NCBI GenBank assembly: GCA_963665455.1
Contig: OY762279.1
Location: 5,270,001-5,334,000 of the forward strand
Reading direction: 5' to 3'
From: VXNE01 sp963665455
GTDB taxonomy: Bacteria; Pseudomonadota; Gammaproteobacteria; Pseudomonadales; Azotimanducaceae
Length of the DNA: 64,000 bases
Shown here: one piece after another, positions 1 through 9,364 of the stretch
Position numbering within the stretch: the first letter of the stretch is position 1
How the letters are laid out: every line of letters begins with the position of its first letter
The notes under the pieces: generated by a model
Databases searched by the model: none
Told to the model about the DNA's origin: nothing
Seen by the model: only the letters and a program-made list of their open reading frames with translations
Translations under genes and position numbers: made by a program

Positions 1-546
1 CTCGCGGATGACCGCGTGCATGCCCTGGGCCTGCTCCGGCGTGGCCGTCTCGCCGGTGCCGATGGCCCAAACCGGCTCGTACGCAACGATGGCCCGGGCC
101 GCCGTCGCGGTCCCGAACACCGCGTCGAGCTGCTTCAACACCACGGCCTCCGCGCGCCCGGCGCGTCGCTCCCCAAGCGTCTCGCCGACACAGAGTATCG
201 GCACGAGGCCCGCCCGCCGCGCCGCCGCATGCTTCGCGGCCACGATGCGGTTGTCCTCGCCGTAGAGTTGCCGGCGCTCCGAGTGGCCCACCAAGGCATG
301 GCTCACCCCGAGTTCGGCGGCCATCTCCGCGGCCACTTCGCCCGTGAACGCCCCGGCGGACTCCGCATGGACATCCTGAACGCCCACCCCGAGCACCGGC
401 CACCGCCGCACCGCCTCCGCCAAGTAGATGGCCGGCGGGAACACCAGGGTCTCGACGTCCGCGGCAAAGGTCCACTCGGCGAACGCGCCGAGCAACGCCC
501 GCGAACCATGCATCTTCCAGTTTCCAGCGACGATGGGTCGGCGCAT
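1..546 (-). CDS. tpiA: Triosephosphate isomerase (3' end cut by window edge)
   Basis: TIM-barrel glycolytic enzyme interconverting dihydroxyacetone phosphate and glyceraldehyde 3-phosphate in the cytosol. The ATG at 546 opens MRRPIVAGNWKMHGS, the family N-terminus with the substrate-binding Asn and Lys. GHSERR carries the catalytic His and AYEPVWAIGTG carries the catalytic Glu. 182 codons are visible and the frame runs off base 1, so about 60-70 C-terminal residues are missing. It follows glmM on the same strand after 126 bp, as in many Gammaproteobacteria where secG comes next. Nothing suggests inactivation. Confidence 0.97.
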   Translation of the reverse strand, partial: MRRPIVAGNWKMHGSRALLGAFAEWTFAADVETLVFPPAIYLAEAVRRWPVLGVGVQDVHAESAGAFTGEVAAEMAAELGVSHALVGHSERRQLYGEDNRIVAAKHAAARRAGLVPILCVGETLGERRAGRAEAVVLKQLDAVFGTATAARAIVAYEPVWAIGTGETATPEQAQGMHAVIRE

Positions 547-672
547 CTCCCTTTCACCGCCGGGCGCGAGGGGCGCAATGGTATAGCCGCGTCAGCGAGT
601 TGCAAGCGATGTCTGGGGAAGCGGGTCGGGGAAAGCGGCGGTTCACGGAGACGGGCGGGATGCGAACCCCCC

Positions 673-2034
673 CTACGCCGGCGCCCCTGACTCCGATGCC
701 CGGACCACGTCCGCCAGCGCGTTCGCATGGCCCGCGACCAGGTCGGGATCATCCCCCTCCACCATCACCCGCACGACCGGCTCCGTGCCCGACGGACGAA
801 TGAGGACGCGGCCCCGGCCGTCGAGCTGCGCCCGGATGTCGCCGAGTGCCTGAGCCACCGCCCCGCATCCGCTCACGCTGTCCGGATCCCCGGTCGCCAC
901 GCTGACGATGGACTGCGGCAGTTTCGTCATGCCCGTCTTCAAGTCCGCGAGCGGCTTGCCGGTCTCGATCATCGGCACCAGCGCCTGCAACGCGGAGACG
1001 ATGCCGTCCCCGGTCGTCGTCAGGTTCGAGCACACGATGTGCCCCGAGGACTCCCCGCCCAGGGGCCAGTTCCGGTCGTGCATCGCCTCGAGCACGTAGC
1101 GGTCGCCCACGTCGGCCCGGGCGAAGGGGATGCGGGCTTGGCGGAAAGCCCGTTCGAGCCCGAAGTTGGTCATGACGGTGCCGACGACGCCGCCATTCAG
1201 GCGGCCCGTCCGCGACCAGTGGGTGGCGATGATGTAGAGCAACTCGTCGCCGTCCACGATCTGGCCGTCGCCGTCCGCCATGATGACCCGGTCGCCGTCG
1301 CCGTCGAGGGCGATGCCCACGTCCGCGCCCGCGTCGACCACCGCCTCCGCCATCGCCTCGGGATGGGTCGAACCGCAGCCCTCGTTGATGTTCATGCCGT
1401 TCGGCTCCGCGCCGATCACGGTGACGTCGGCGCCGAGTTCCGAAAACACCCGGGGGGCCACCGCGTAGGCCGAGCCGTTGGCGCAGTCGACGACGACCTT
1501 GAGCCCCCGCAGCCGGAACCTGCGGTCCACGGTGCCCTTGCAGAACTCGATGTAGCGTCCCCGCGCGTCGTCGAGCCGCTCGACCTTGCCGAGTTCGCTC
1601 GACCGCACCGTCACCAAGGGCGCCTCCATCTGCTGCTCGATGGCGAGCTCCATCTCGTCGGGAAGCTTGTTGCCCCGGGAGTCGAAGAACTTGATGCCGT
1701 TGTCGTCGTAACGATTGTGCGAGGCGCTGATCACGATGCCCGCGTCCGCGCGGAAGGTCCGCGTCAGGTAGGCGACCGCCGGGGTGGGAATCGGGGTCAG
1801 CAGGCGCACGTCCACCCCCGCCGACACCAGACCGGCCTCCAACACGGACTCGAGCATGTAGCCGGAGATGCGCGTGTCCTTGCCGATCAGCACGAGGCGC
1901 GAACCGCCGGACGCGAACACCTTGCCGACCGCCCAGCCGAGGCGCAGACAGAACTCCGCCGTGATCGGCGGCTCGCCGACGCGGCCCCGGATACCGTCCG
2001 TCCCGAAGTACTTCCGGCCGTTGTTGTTGTGCAT
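673..2034 (-). CDS. glmM: Phosphoglucosamine mutase
   Basis: Converts glucosamine 6-phosphate to glucosamine 1-phosphate for UDP-GlcNAc, peptidoglycan and LPS synthesis in the cytosol. The 453 residues match family length. The N-terminal RKYFGTDGIRG motif, the active serine loop SASHN (Ser105, phosphorylated in the family), the Mg-binding DGDGDR and the phosphate-binding RPSGTEPVVRVMVEG near the C-terminus are all present. The residue after SASHN is Arg, where most homologues have Pro. It lies 50 bp after folP on the same strand, the usual folP-glmM arrangement downstream of ftsH. Confidence 0.97.
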   Translation of the reverse strand: MHNNNGRKYFGTDGIRGRVGEPPITAEFCLRLGWAVGKVFASGGSRLVLIGKDTRISGYMLESVLEAGLVSAGVDVRLLTPIPTPAVAYLTRTFRADAGIVISASHNRYDDNGIKFFDSRGNKLPDEMELAIEQQMEAPLVTVRSSELGKVERLDDARGRYIEFCKGTVDRRFRLRGLKVVVDCANGSAYAVAPRVFSELGADVTVIGAEPNGMNINEGCGSTHPEAMAEAVVDAGADVGIALDGDGDRVIMADGDGQIVDGDELLYIIATHWSRTGRLNGGVVGTVMTNFGLERAFRQARIPFARADVGDRYVLEAMHDRNWPLGGESSGHIVCSNLTTTGDGIVSALQALVPMIETGKPLADLKTGMTKLPQSIVSVATGDPDSVSGCGAVAQALGDIRAQLDGRGRVLIRPSGTEPVVRVMVEGDDPDLVAGHANALADVVRASESGAPA

Positions 2035-2084
2035 TTCCGACTACCCTCCGGCCACGCTGGGGGACGCACGCCGCGTGCGTTGGC

Positions 2085-2942
2085 TCACCCGCCGCCGTCC
2101 TCGATGGCCCGGACGACCCGCAGGGCGTCCACGGTCTCCGCAACGTCGTGCACGCGCACCATCGCGGCACCGTGCATGGCCGCGAAGACCGCAGCGCCAA
2201 TACTACCCGCCAAACGACCCTCCGGGGGCCTATTCGTCAGGTGCCCGATCGTGCTCTTGCGCGACACCCCCACCAAGATCGGCAGGCCGTCGGGGGACAC
2301 GGCGGAGAGGTTGCGCAACAGTGCGAGGTTGTGCGTCACGGTTTTGCCGAAGCCGATGCCGGGATCGAGGAGGATGCGCTCCCACGCTACGCCAGCCGCC
2401 CGGCAGTCGGCCACGCGCTCGGCGAGGAAGGCGGCCACTTCGCCGATCACGTCCCCGTAGGACGGGTTGCGCTGCATGCTCCTCGGCTCGCCGCGCATGT
2501 GCATCAGGCAGACGGCGACTTCGCTGCGCGCCAACACGTCGAGCATCCCCGGCCCGCGCACGGCCCGCACGTCGTTGACCATCCCCGCACCGGCCGCGAT
2601 GGCCGCCTCGGCCACCGCCGCCTTGCTCGTGTCCACGCTGATCACGGCGTCGCAACCCCGCAGGCCCTCGATGACGGGCAGCACGCGGTCCATCTCCTGG
2701 GCCACCGAGACGGCCGACGCGCCAGGCCGGGTACTCTCGCCGCCGATGTCGATCACCGCCGCGCCGGCCTCGGCCATGCACCGCGCAGCCTCCACTGCGG
2801 ACGCCGCCGTGGGGAAGCGCCCGCCATCGGAGAAGGAGTCCGGGGTGACGTTGATGACGCCCATAACCCGGGGGCGATCCAGGTCAATACTGCGCTTTCG
2901 ACACAGCAAGCTGCGGTGGCCATCCACCGAGCGGAGAGTCAC
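2085..2942 (-). CDS. folP: Dihydropteroate synthase
   Basis: Condenses 6-hydroxymethyl-7,8-dihydropterin pyrophosphate with p-aminobenzoate in folate synthesis; the sulfonamide target. The 285-residue product has MGVINVTPDSFSDGG near residue 27, DIGGESTRPGA, the ISVDTSKA strand, NDVRA, and the pterin/phosphate segment LVGVSRKS. The start chosen is a GTG at 2942. It lacks a clear Shine-Dalgarno, so a start a few codons downstream is possible. It begins 12 bp after the ftsH stop and is followed by glmM, so it is probably cotranscribed with both. Confidence 0.95.
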   Translation of the reverse strand: MTLRSVDGHRSLLCRKRSIDLDRPRVMGVINVTPDSFSDGGRFPTAASAVEAARCMAEAGAAVIDIGGESTRPGASAVSVAQEMDRVLPVIEGLRGCDAVISVDTSKAAVAEAAIAAGAGMVNDVRAVRGPGMLDVLARSEVAVCLMHMRGEPRSMQRNPSYGDVIGEVAAFLAERVADCRAAGVAWERILLDPGIGFGKTVTHNLALLRNLSAVSPDGLPILVGVSRKSTIGHLTNRPPEGRLAGSIGAAVFAAMHGAAMVRVHDVAETVDALRVVRAIEDGGG

Positions 2943-2954
2943 GGTCCGGAACAG

Positions 2955-4991
2955 CTAGGTTTCTTGGGCGGGATCGCCGATGGGGCTCTCGTCCCGGTCG
3001 TTGCGAGGGGCAAGCCCCTTACGAGGGCCGCCCTCGCGCTCCCCGGCTGAGGGCTCTTTCTTGCGAGGGGCGAGCCCCTCGCGCTCCCCGGCTGAGGGCT
3101 CTTCCACGGCAGGAGCAGACCCCTGGCTCTCGACCGCCGAAGGTTCCTTGGGAGTGGGTTCCACCACCTTGGGCGCCCGGGGCTTGACGCCCGCCATGAT
3201 GTCGTCGATTTGGTCCGGGGTGAGCGTTTCGAACTCGATGAGGGCATCGGCCATGTTGTGCAGCTTGTCCTCGTGTTCCACCAGGATCGCCTTGGCGCGT
3301 CCGTAGCATTCGTCCACGATGCGCCGCACCTCGGCGTCGATGGCTTCCGCGGTGGCCCCGGAGATCGGCTTCGGCTTCATGCCGGCGGACATGCCGAGGA
3401 ACACCTCGCCATCGTCCTCGTCGTACATGATCGGACCGAGTTCCTCGGACAGTCCCCACTTCGTGACCATGTTGCGCGCGAGCTGGGTCGCCCGCTCGAT
3501 GTCGTTCGCCGCCCCCGTCGTGACGCCGTCCTTGCCGTTGATCATCTCCTCGGCGATGCGTCCGCCGAACAGGCTCGTGATCTGGGAGAGGACGCTCTGC
3601 CGGCTCAGGCTGTAGCGGTCCTCCTCCGGCAGGAACATGGTGACGCCAAGGGCCCGGCCTCGCGGCACGATGGTCACCTTGTAGAGCATGTCGTGCTCCG
3701 GCAGGGAACGGCCGACGATGGCGTGTCCGGCCTCGTGGTAGGCGGTGTTCCGCTTCTCCTTCTCGGACATGACCATGGTCTTGCGCTCCGTGCCCATCAT
3801 GATCTTGTCCTTGGCCTTCTCGAACTCCTCCATCATGACGAGCCGCTTGCCGACCCGGGCCGCGAAGAGCGCCGCCTCGTTGACGATGTTCTCGAGGTCC
3901 GCCCCCGAGAACCCGGGCGTGCCCCGGGCGATGATGGCCGGATCCACGTCGTCGGATAGCGGCACCCGGCGCATGTGTACCTTCAGGATCTGCTCCCGGC
4001 CGCGAATGTCCGGCAGCGGCACGACCACCTGCCGGTCGAAGCGTCCGGGACGCAGCAGCGCCTTGTCGAGCACGTCCGGCCGGTTGGTGGCGGCGATGAC
4101 GATGATGCCGTCGTTCGCCTCGAAGCCGTCCATCTCCACGAGCAGTTGGTTAAGCGTCTGCTCGCGTTCGTCGTGCCCGCCGCCGAGGCCCGCGCCCCGG
4201 TGTCGTCCCACCGCGTCGATCTCGTCGATGAAGATGATGCAGGGCGCCTGCTTCTTCGCCTGCTCGAACATGTCGCGCACCCGGGACGCGCCGACGCCAA
4301 CGAACATCTCGACGAAGTCCGAACCGGAGATGGAGAAGAACGGCACCTTCGCCTCGCCGGCGATGGCCTTCGCGAGCAGGGTCTTGCCGGTGCCGGGGGA
4401 TCCGACCATCAGGATGCCGCGCGGGATGCGGCCCCCGAGCTTCTGGAACTTGCTCGGGTCGCGCAGGAACTCCACGAGTTCACTGACGTCCTCCTTGGCC
4501 TCGTCCACCCCGGCCACGTCCGCGAAGGTCGTCTTGATCTGGTCTTCCGACAGCAGCCGGGCCTTGCTCTTGGCGAAGGCCATCGGCCCGCCGCGCCCGC
4601 CGGCGCCGCCTTGCATCTGCCGCATGAACAGCATGAACACCGCGATGATGATGAGCACCGGGAGGCTCGCCACGAGCAACTGCCACCAGATGCTCGGTTC
4701 CTCCTCCTCCTTGCCGGTGATCGTCACGCCGTGGTTGTAGAGATCGTCGGCGAGCTTCGGATCGGAGATGGGCGGGCGAATCACCATGAACTCCTCGCCG
4801 CCGCGCCGGGTGCCGAAGATGCGCGTGCGGTCGATGTCGACGGACTCGACCTCGTCCATGCGCACGTCTGCCAGGAAGTCCGAATAACTGACCTCCAGCG
4901 GATCCTTCTTGACGTTGAAGTTCTGGAAGACCGTCAACAAGACGGCCGCCACGATGAGCCACAAAAGGAGGTTTTTTCCCATATCCTTCAA
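2955..4991 (-). CDS. ftsH: ATP-dependent inner-membrane zinc metalloprotease FtsH
   Basis: Membrane-anchored AAA+ protease that degrades damaged membrane proteins and short-lived regulators. A first TM segment at about residues 8-24 and a second at about 105-122 bracket a periplasmic domain. Walker A (GSPGTGKT, 197-204), Walker B (IIFIDEID, 252-259), the second region of homology and the zinc site HEAGH (419-423) are intact. The start used is TTG at 4991, preceded by GAGGAT. An ATG three codons in gives MGKN, close to the usual MAKN start. The 678-residue length is slightly above the roughly 640 usual because residues 611-678 form a hydrophilic tail. Part of that tail is encoded by palindromic repeats, so it repeats EPSAGEREG and GLAPR. 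Confidence 0.97.
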   Translation of the reverse strand: MKDMGKNLLLWLIVAAVLLTVFQNFNVKKDPLEVSYSDFLADVRMDEVESVDIDRTRIFGTRRGGEEFMVIRPPISDPKLADDLYNHGVTITGKEEEEPSIWWQLLVASLPVLIIIAVFMLFMRQMQGGAGGRGGPMAFAKSKARLLSEDQIKTTFADVAGVDEAKEDVSELVEFLRDPSKFQKLGGRIPRGILMVGSPGTGKTLLAKAIAGEAKVPFFSISGSDFVEMFVGVGASRVRDMFEQAKKQAPCIIFIDEIDAVGRHRGAGLGGGHDEREQTLNQLLVEMDGFEANDGIIVIAATNRPDVLDKALLRPGRFDRQVVVPLPDIRGREQILKVHMRRVPLSDDVDPAIIARGTPGFSGADLENIVNEAALFAARVGKRLVMMEEFEKAKDKIMMGTERKTMVMSEKEKRNTAYHEAGHAIVGRSLPEHDMLYKVTIVPRGRALGVTMFLPEEDRYSLSRQSVLSQITSLFGGRIAEEMINGKDGVTTGAANDIERATQLARNMVTKWGLSEELGPIMYDEDDGEVFLGMSAGMKPKPISGATAEAIDAEVRRIVDECYGRAKAILVEHEDKLHNMADALIEFETLTPDQIDDIMAGVKPRAPKVVEPTPKEPSAVESQGSAPAVEEPSAGEREGLAPRKKEPSAGEREGGPRKGLAPRNDRDESPIGDPAQET
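3001..3104. repeat. Two tandem palindromic repeat units inside ftsH
   Basis: Unit A spans 3001-3060; unit B (3061 to about 3104) is the same sequence lacking roughly 14 internal bases. Both begin TTGCGAGGGGC and end with CCCCGGCTGAGGGCTCTT. Each holds self-complementary stretches (GAGGGGC/GCCCCTT and, in unit A, GAGGGC/GCCCTC). Both stay in frame in ftsH and encode EPSAGEREG and LAPRK segments. Related copies occur at 61642-61699 and 61884-61945, so this is an interspersed repeat family rather than a native FtsH motif. Confidence 0.85.
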
Positions 4992-5027
4992 GCGCTTATC
5001 CTCGACAAGCGAGTCCGCTGCAACGGG

Positions 5028-5648
5028 TCATTCTACTCCATATCGCGCAGTCGCATAGACCTCGCGGGAGCCGCCCCGGGAGGCCTTGGGCTTCGCCAGC
5101 ACGACCTTCGAGAAACGCGCCCGCATGTCGTCGAGCAATGTCTCGAATTCGGCCCCCTGAAACGCCTTCACGAGGACCCTTCCACCGCCCCGCAGCCAGC
5201 GTTCGGCGAGTTCCAGCGTACACGTGACCAACTCCAGGCTCGCGGCCTGATCGCGCACCACGTTACCACTCATATTGGGGGCCATGTCCGACATTACAAC
5301 GTCGAACGGGCGGACCTCCGGCGCTTCGGCCGCGTCCGCCGCGGCGGCGATGCGGGCCTGCACCGCGGGCTCGCGAGCGTCCCCCACCACGGTCCCGACG
5401 CCTGGTGGCACCCGCGCGAGGGGCAGCAGGTCACAGGCGACGACGCGGCGGCAACGGGGCGCGAGGTATTCGGTCCAGCCGCCGGGCGCCGCGCCGAGTT
5501 CCAACACCGTCTTTCCCGGCCCCGTGAAGTGGAATCTGGCGTCGAGCTGCTCCAGCTTGAAGTAGGCGCGCGAGACCGCTCGGCCGGCATAGGGATCGCG
5601 CCGCTGCCGCGCCAGCCAGGCGGCGCTGGACTTCGAGCGTCGGCTCAT
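5028..5648 (-). CDS. rlmE: 23S rRNA U2552 2'-O-ribose methyltransferase
   Basis: RrmJ/FtsJ-type SAM-dependent methyltransferase that modifies U2552 in the 23S rRNA A-loop during late 50S assembly. The 206 residues match the family. The SAM loop LELGAAPGGWTEY is followed by the K-D-K-E catalytic tetrad: Lys31 in YFKLEQLD, Asp in MSDMAPNMSG, Lys in VLVKAFQG and Glu in SREVYATAR. The ATG at 5648 follows AGGT. The gene starts 6 bp after greA and lies 36 bp before ftsH, the conserved rlmE-ftsH pair. Confidence 0.96.
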   Translation of the reverse strand: MSRRSKSSAAWLARQRRDPYAGRAVSRAYFKLEQLDARFHFTGPGKTVLELGAAPGGWTEYLAPRCRRVVACDLLPLARVPPGVGTVVGDAREPAVQARIAAAADAAEAPEVRPFDVVMSDMAPNMSGNVVRDQAASLELVTCTLELAERWLRGGGRVLVKAFQGAEFETLLDDMRARFSKVVLAKPKASRGGSREVYATARYGVE

Positions 5649-5654
5649 CCGGAC

Positions 5655-6128
5655 CTAAATGTGCTCCACCCGGTCGATGACGTATTCCCGCTCGCCGTTC
5701 GGCGTCGCCACGACGACCGCGTCCTCCTCCGACTTGCCGATCATGGCCCGCGCGATGGGCGATAGGAAGGAGATCGTGCCCGCCCCCAGGTCCGCCTCGT
5801 CCTCGCCAACGATCTTGTAGCGCACGGTCTCCCCGCTGTCGCAGTCCTCCAGGGTGACCGTGGCACCGAAAACCACCTTGCCGGTGCGGCCGATGCGCGT
5901 GATGTCGATCACCTGGGCGTCCGCGAGCTTGCCCTCGATGTCGCGGATGCGGCCCTCGATGAAGCCCTGCTGTTCCTTGGCCGCGTGATACTCCGCGTTT
6001 TCCCGGAGGTCGCCGTGGCCGCGCGCCGCCGCGATCTCGCGGACGATGTTGGGCCGGGCGGTGTTCTTGAGTTCGGCGAGTTCGGCGCGCAAGCGGCGCT
6101 CGCCCTCCACCGTCATCGGCGTGGTCAT
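5655..6128 (-). CDS. greA: Transcription elongation factor GreA
   Basis: Binds the RNA polymerase secondary channel and stimulates cleavage of backtracked transcripts. The 157-residue product has the N-terminal coiled coil with the tip acidic motif (GDLRENAEYHAAKE, residues 39-52) and the C-terminal FKBP-like domain (VVFGATVTL, SPIARAMIGK). The start is fixed by ATGA: its ATG (6128-6126) overlaps the carB TGA (6127-6125), which implies translational coupling. A longer upstream open frame exists but lies wholly inside carB and lacks homology. Confidence 0.96.
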   Translation of the reverse strand: MTTPMTVEGERRLRAELAELKNTARPNIVREIAAARGHGDLRENAEYHAAKEQQGFIEGRIRDIEGKLADAQVIDITRIGRTGKVVFGATVTLEDCDSGETVRYKIVGEDEADLGAGTISFLSPIARAMIGKSEEDAVVVATPNGEREYVIDRVEHI

Positions 6129-9100
6129 GACGGCGTGGCCCCACGGGACGCGCGCGGCGCGGCGCCGTGCAGGTCCTGCAATCTCCGTACCCGGTCCGAC
6201 ACGCCGTGCCGCATGGCCATGCAGAACGCCTCCCCGCCCGCCAACGTCGTCGTGTAGCACACCTTGTGCAGCAACGCGAGCTTGCGAATGACCGACGAGT
6301 CCGCGATGGACTGCCGTCCCTCGGTCGTGTTGACGATCAGGTCGATCTTCTCGTTCTTCATCATGTCGGTGACGTCCGGCCGGCCCTCCGTCACCTTGTT
6401 GACGACCCGGCATTCGACGCCGGCCTCGCGCAGCGCCCGCGCCGTGCCCCGCGTCGCCCAGAGCTCGAAACCAAGGTCGCGAAGTTCATGGCCGATGGCA
6501 CCGACGAAGGGACGGTCCGACGCCTTGACGCTGATGAACGCCCTGCCGCCCGTGGGCAGGGTTTCGCCCGCCGCCAGCGACGCCTTCGCGAACGCCTCCG
6601 CGAACGACTCGCCGACCCCCATCACCTCCCCGGTGGACTTCATCTCGGGGCCGAGGATGGGGTCGACGCCCGGGAACTTCGCGAAGGGGAAGACCGATTC
6701 CTTTACGCCAAAGTAGGACGGCACGATCTCCTCGGTGATGCCTTGTGCCTCCAACGACACCCCGGCCATGCAACGGGCCGCGACCTTGGCGAACGAGACG
6801 CCGATGCACTTCGACACGAACGGCACCGTGCGGGACGCCCGGGGATTGACTTCAAGCAGGTACACGGCCTCGTCCTGCACCGCGAGCTGCACGTTCATCA
6901 ACCCGATGACGCCGAGCTCCAACGCGATGGCCTTCACCTGCCGGCGAATCTCGTCCTGCACCGCGTCGTCTAGCCGGAACGGCGGCAGCGAGCAGGCCGA
7001 GTCCCCGGAGTGCACGCCCGCCTGCTCGATGTGTTGCATGATCGACCCGATCACCACCCGTTCGCCGTCGCTCACCGCGTCCACGTCCACCTCAACCGCC
7101 TGATCGAGGAAGCGGTCGAGCAGCACCGGGGCCGAGTGCGACACGGCGAAGGCGTCGCCGAGATAGCGCCGCAGCTCGGCTTCCGCGTACACGATCTCCA
7201 TCGCTCGGCCCCCCAGCACGTAGGACGGGCGCACCACGATGGGGAAGCCGATCTCCCCCGCCGCCGCCAAGCCCTCTTCAAGGCTCTCCACCGTGCGGTT
7301 CGAAGGCTGCCTGAGGCCCAGCTTGTCCACCACGGCCTGGAACCGCTGCCGGTCCTCGGCACGGTCGATGGCGTCCGCGGGCGTGCCGATGATGGGGACG
7401 CCGGCCGCATCGAGCCGGTCCACGAGCTTGAGCGGCGTCTGGCCGCCGAACTGCACGATGACGCCCTCGGGCCGTTCGACGTCCACGATGGCGAGCACGT
7501 CCTCCAGGGTGACGGGCTCGAAGTACAGGCGGTCCGACGTGTCGTAGTCCGTAGAGACGGTTTCCGGGTTGCAGTTGACCATGATGGTCTCGAACCCGTC
7601 CTCGCGCATCGCCAGCGCCGCGTGGACGCAGCAGTAGTCGAACTCGATGCCCTGCCCGATGCGGTTCGGCCCGCCTCCCAAGACCATGATCTTGCTGGCG
7701 TCCGTGGGGTATGCCTCGCTCTCCTCCTCGTAGGTGGAATAGAGATACGCCGTGCTCGCCGGGAATTCCGCCGCGCAGGTGTCCACGCGCTTGAAGGCCG
7801 GCTTCACGCCCAAGCCGAGCCGCCGTGCGCGCACGGCGTCCTCGGCGCATCCGGCCAGTTCCGCCAGGCGTTCGTCCGAAAAGCCGTCGCGCTTCAGGCG
7901 CCAGAGGGTCTCCTCGGTCAGGGCATCCAGGGACGTCACCCGTCCCTCGCTCAGCACGAGATCCTCTATCTGGGCGAGGAACCAGGGATCGATGTCCGTC
8001 GCCTCCTGCACATCCGCGACGGTCGCGCCGCCCCGGAAGGCGTCCGCGACGTACCAGATGCGGTCCGCCCCGGGCCGCGAGAGCTCTCGGGCCAAGCGCC
8101 GCTCCCGTGCCTCCGCCGTCTCTCCGGAGAGCACCGGGTTCAGCCCCGTCATGCCCGTCTCGAGGCCGCGCAGGGCCTTCTGGAAGGACTCCTTGAACGT
8201 CCGCCCGATGGCCATGACCTCGCCCACGGACTTCATCTGCGTCGTGATGCGGTCCGACACCTGGGGGAACTTCTCGAAGGTGAAGCGCGGGATCTTCGTC
8301 ACCACGTAGTCGATGGCCGGCTCGAAGGACGCCGGGGTCACGCCGGTGATGTCGTTGGTGAGTTCATCGAGGGTGTAGCCGACGGCGAGCTTCGCCGCCA
8401 CCTTGGCGATGGGGAAGCCCGTCGCCTTCGACGCCAGGGCCGATGAGCGCGACACCCGCGGGTTCATCTCGATCACGACCATGCGGCCGTTCTCGGGATG
8501 GACCGCGAACTGCACGTTCGAGCCCCCGGTCTCGACGCCGATCTCCCGCAGCACCGCGATGGAGGCGTTGCGCAGGCGCTGGTACTCCTTGTCGGTAAGC
8601 GTCTGCGACGGGGCGACGGTGATCGAATCCCCCGTATGCACGCCCATCGGGTCCACGTTCTCGATGGAGCAGACGATGATGCAGTTGTCGCGCTTGTCCC
8701 GCACGACCTCCATCTCGAACTCCTTCCAGCCGAGCAGGGACTCGTCGATCAAGAGCTCGCTCGTCGGCGAGAGGTCGAGACCGCGCGCGCAGATCTCCAG
8801 GAACTCCTCGCGGTTGTACGCCACCCCGCCCCCGCTGCCGCCGAGGGTGAAGGACGGGCGGATGATGCAGGGGAAGCCGAGGCGGCTCTGCACCTGCAGC
8901 GCCTCCTCGATGCTGTGGGCGATGGCCGAGCGCGGGGTCTCGAGGCCAATCCTGTTCATCGCGTCGATGAAGCGTTCGCGGTCCTCCGCCTTGTCGATGG
9001 CGTCCTGGCTCGCGCCGATCAGCTCGACGCCGTGCGCCTCGAGGACGCCCTCGCGCACGAGGTCGAGGGCGCAGTTAAGGGCCGTCTGACCGCCCATCGT

Positions 9101-9364
9101 GGGGAGCAACGCGTCGGGCTGCTCCGCTTCGATGATGCGGGCGACGGTGCGCCACTCCACCGGCTCGATGTAGGTGGAGTCCGCCATGGCCGGGTCCGTC
9201 ATGATCGTCGCCGGATTCGAGTTCACGAGCACGACGCGGTAGCCCTCGTCGCCCAGGGCCTTGCAGGCCTGGGCCCCGGAATAGTCGAACTCGCACGCCT
9301 GGCCGATGACGATGGGCCCGGCGCCCAGGATCAGGACGGTTTCGATGTCGTCACGCCGGGGCAT
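6125..9364 (-). CDS. carB: Carbamoyl-phosphate synthase, large subunit
   Basis: Makes carbamoyl phosphate from bicarbonate, two ATP and glutamine-derived ammonia for arginine and pyrimidine synthesis. The 1079 residues are close to the E. coli length. Two duplicated carboxyphosphate/carbamoyl-phosphate halves are visible (GAGPIVIGQACEFDYSG near the N-terminus and GGGPNRIGQGIEFDYCC in the second half). Each carries an ATP-grasp fold, and a C-terminal MGS-like allosteric domain follows. The ATG at 9364 lies 14 bp inside carA, and MPRRDDIETVLILG is the expected N-terminus. Its stop overlaps greA. Confidence 0.97.
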   Translation of the reverse strand: MPRRDDIETVLILGAGPIVIGQACEFDYSGAQACKALGDEGYRVVLVNSNPATIMTDPAMADSTYIEPVEWRTVARIIEAEQPDALLPTMGGQTALNCALDLVREGVLEAHGVELIGASQDAIDKAEDRERFIDAMNRIGLETPRSAIAHSIEEALQVQSRLGFPCIIRPSFTLGGSGGGVAYNREEFLEICARGLDLSPTSELLIDESLLGWKEFEMEVVRDKRDNCIIVCSIENVDPMGVHTGDSITVAPSQTLTDKEYQRLRNASIAVLREIGVETGGSNVQFAVHPENGRMVVIEMNPRVSRSSALASKATGFPIAKVAAKLAVGYTLDELTNDITGVTPASFEPAIDYVVTKIPRFTFEKFPQVSDRITTQMKSVGEVMAIGRTFKESFQKALRGLETGMTGLNPVLSGETAEARERRLARELSRPGADRIWYVADAFRGGATVADVQEATDIDPWFLAQIEDLVLSEGRVTSLDALTEETLWRLKRDGFSDERLAELAGCAEDAVRARRLGLGVKPAFKRVDTCAAEFPASTAYLYSTYEEESEAYPTDASKIMVLGGGPNRIGQGIEFDYCCVHAALAMREDGFETIMVNCNPETVSTDYDTSDRLYFEPVTLEDVLAIVDVERPEGVIVQFGGQTPLKLVDRLDAAGVPIIGTPADAIDRAEDRQRFQAVVDKLGLRQPSNRTVESLEEGLAAAGEIGFPIVVRPSYVLGGRAMEIVYAEAELRRYLGDAFAVSHSAPVLLDRFLDQAVEVDVDAVSDGERVVIGSIMQHIEQAGVHSGDSACSLPPFRLDDAVQDEIRRQVKAIALELGVIGLMNVQLAVQDEAVYLLEVNPRASRTVPFVSKCIGVSFAKVAARCMAGVSLEAQGITEEIVPSYFGVKESVFPFAKFPGVDPILGPEMKSTGEVMGVGESFAEAFAKASLAAGETLPTGGRAFISVKASDRPFVGAIGHELRDLGFELWATRGTARALREAGVECRVVNKVTEGRPDVTDMMKNEKIDLIVNTTEGRQSIADSSVIRKLALLHKVCYTTTLAGGEAFCMAMRHGVSDRVRRLQDLHGAAPRASRGATPS

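Noticed and set aside
640..690. A stretch resembling a tRNA T-arm (GGGATGCGAACCC) after glmM
   Set aside because: No acceptor, D or anticodon arms can be folded around it, so it is spacer sequence.
6129..6413. N-terminal extension of greA
   Set aside because: It lies wholly inside carB in another phase, and the family start is fixed by the ATGA overlap at 6128.
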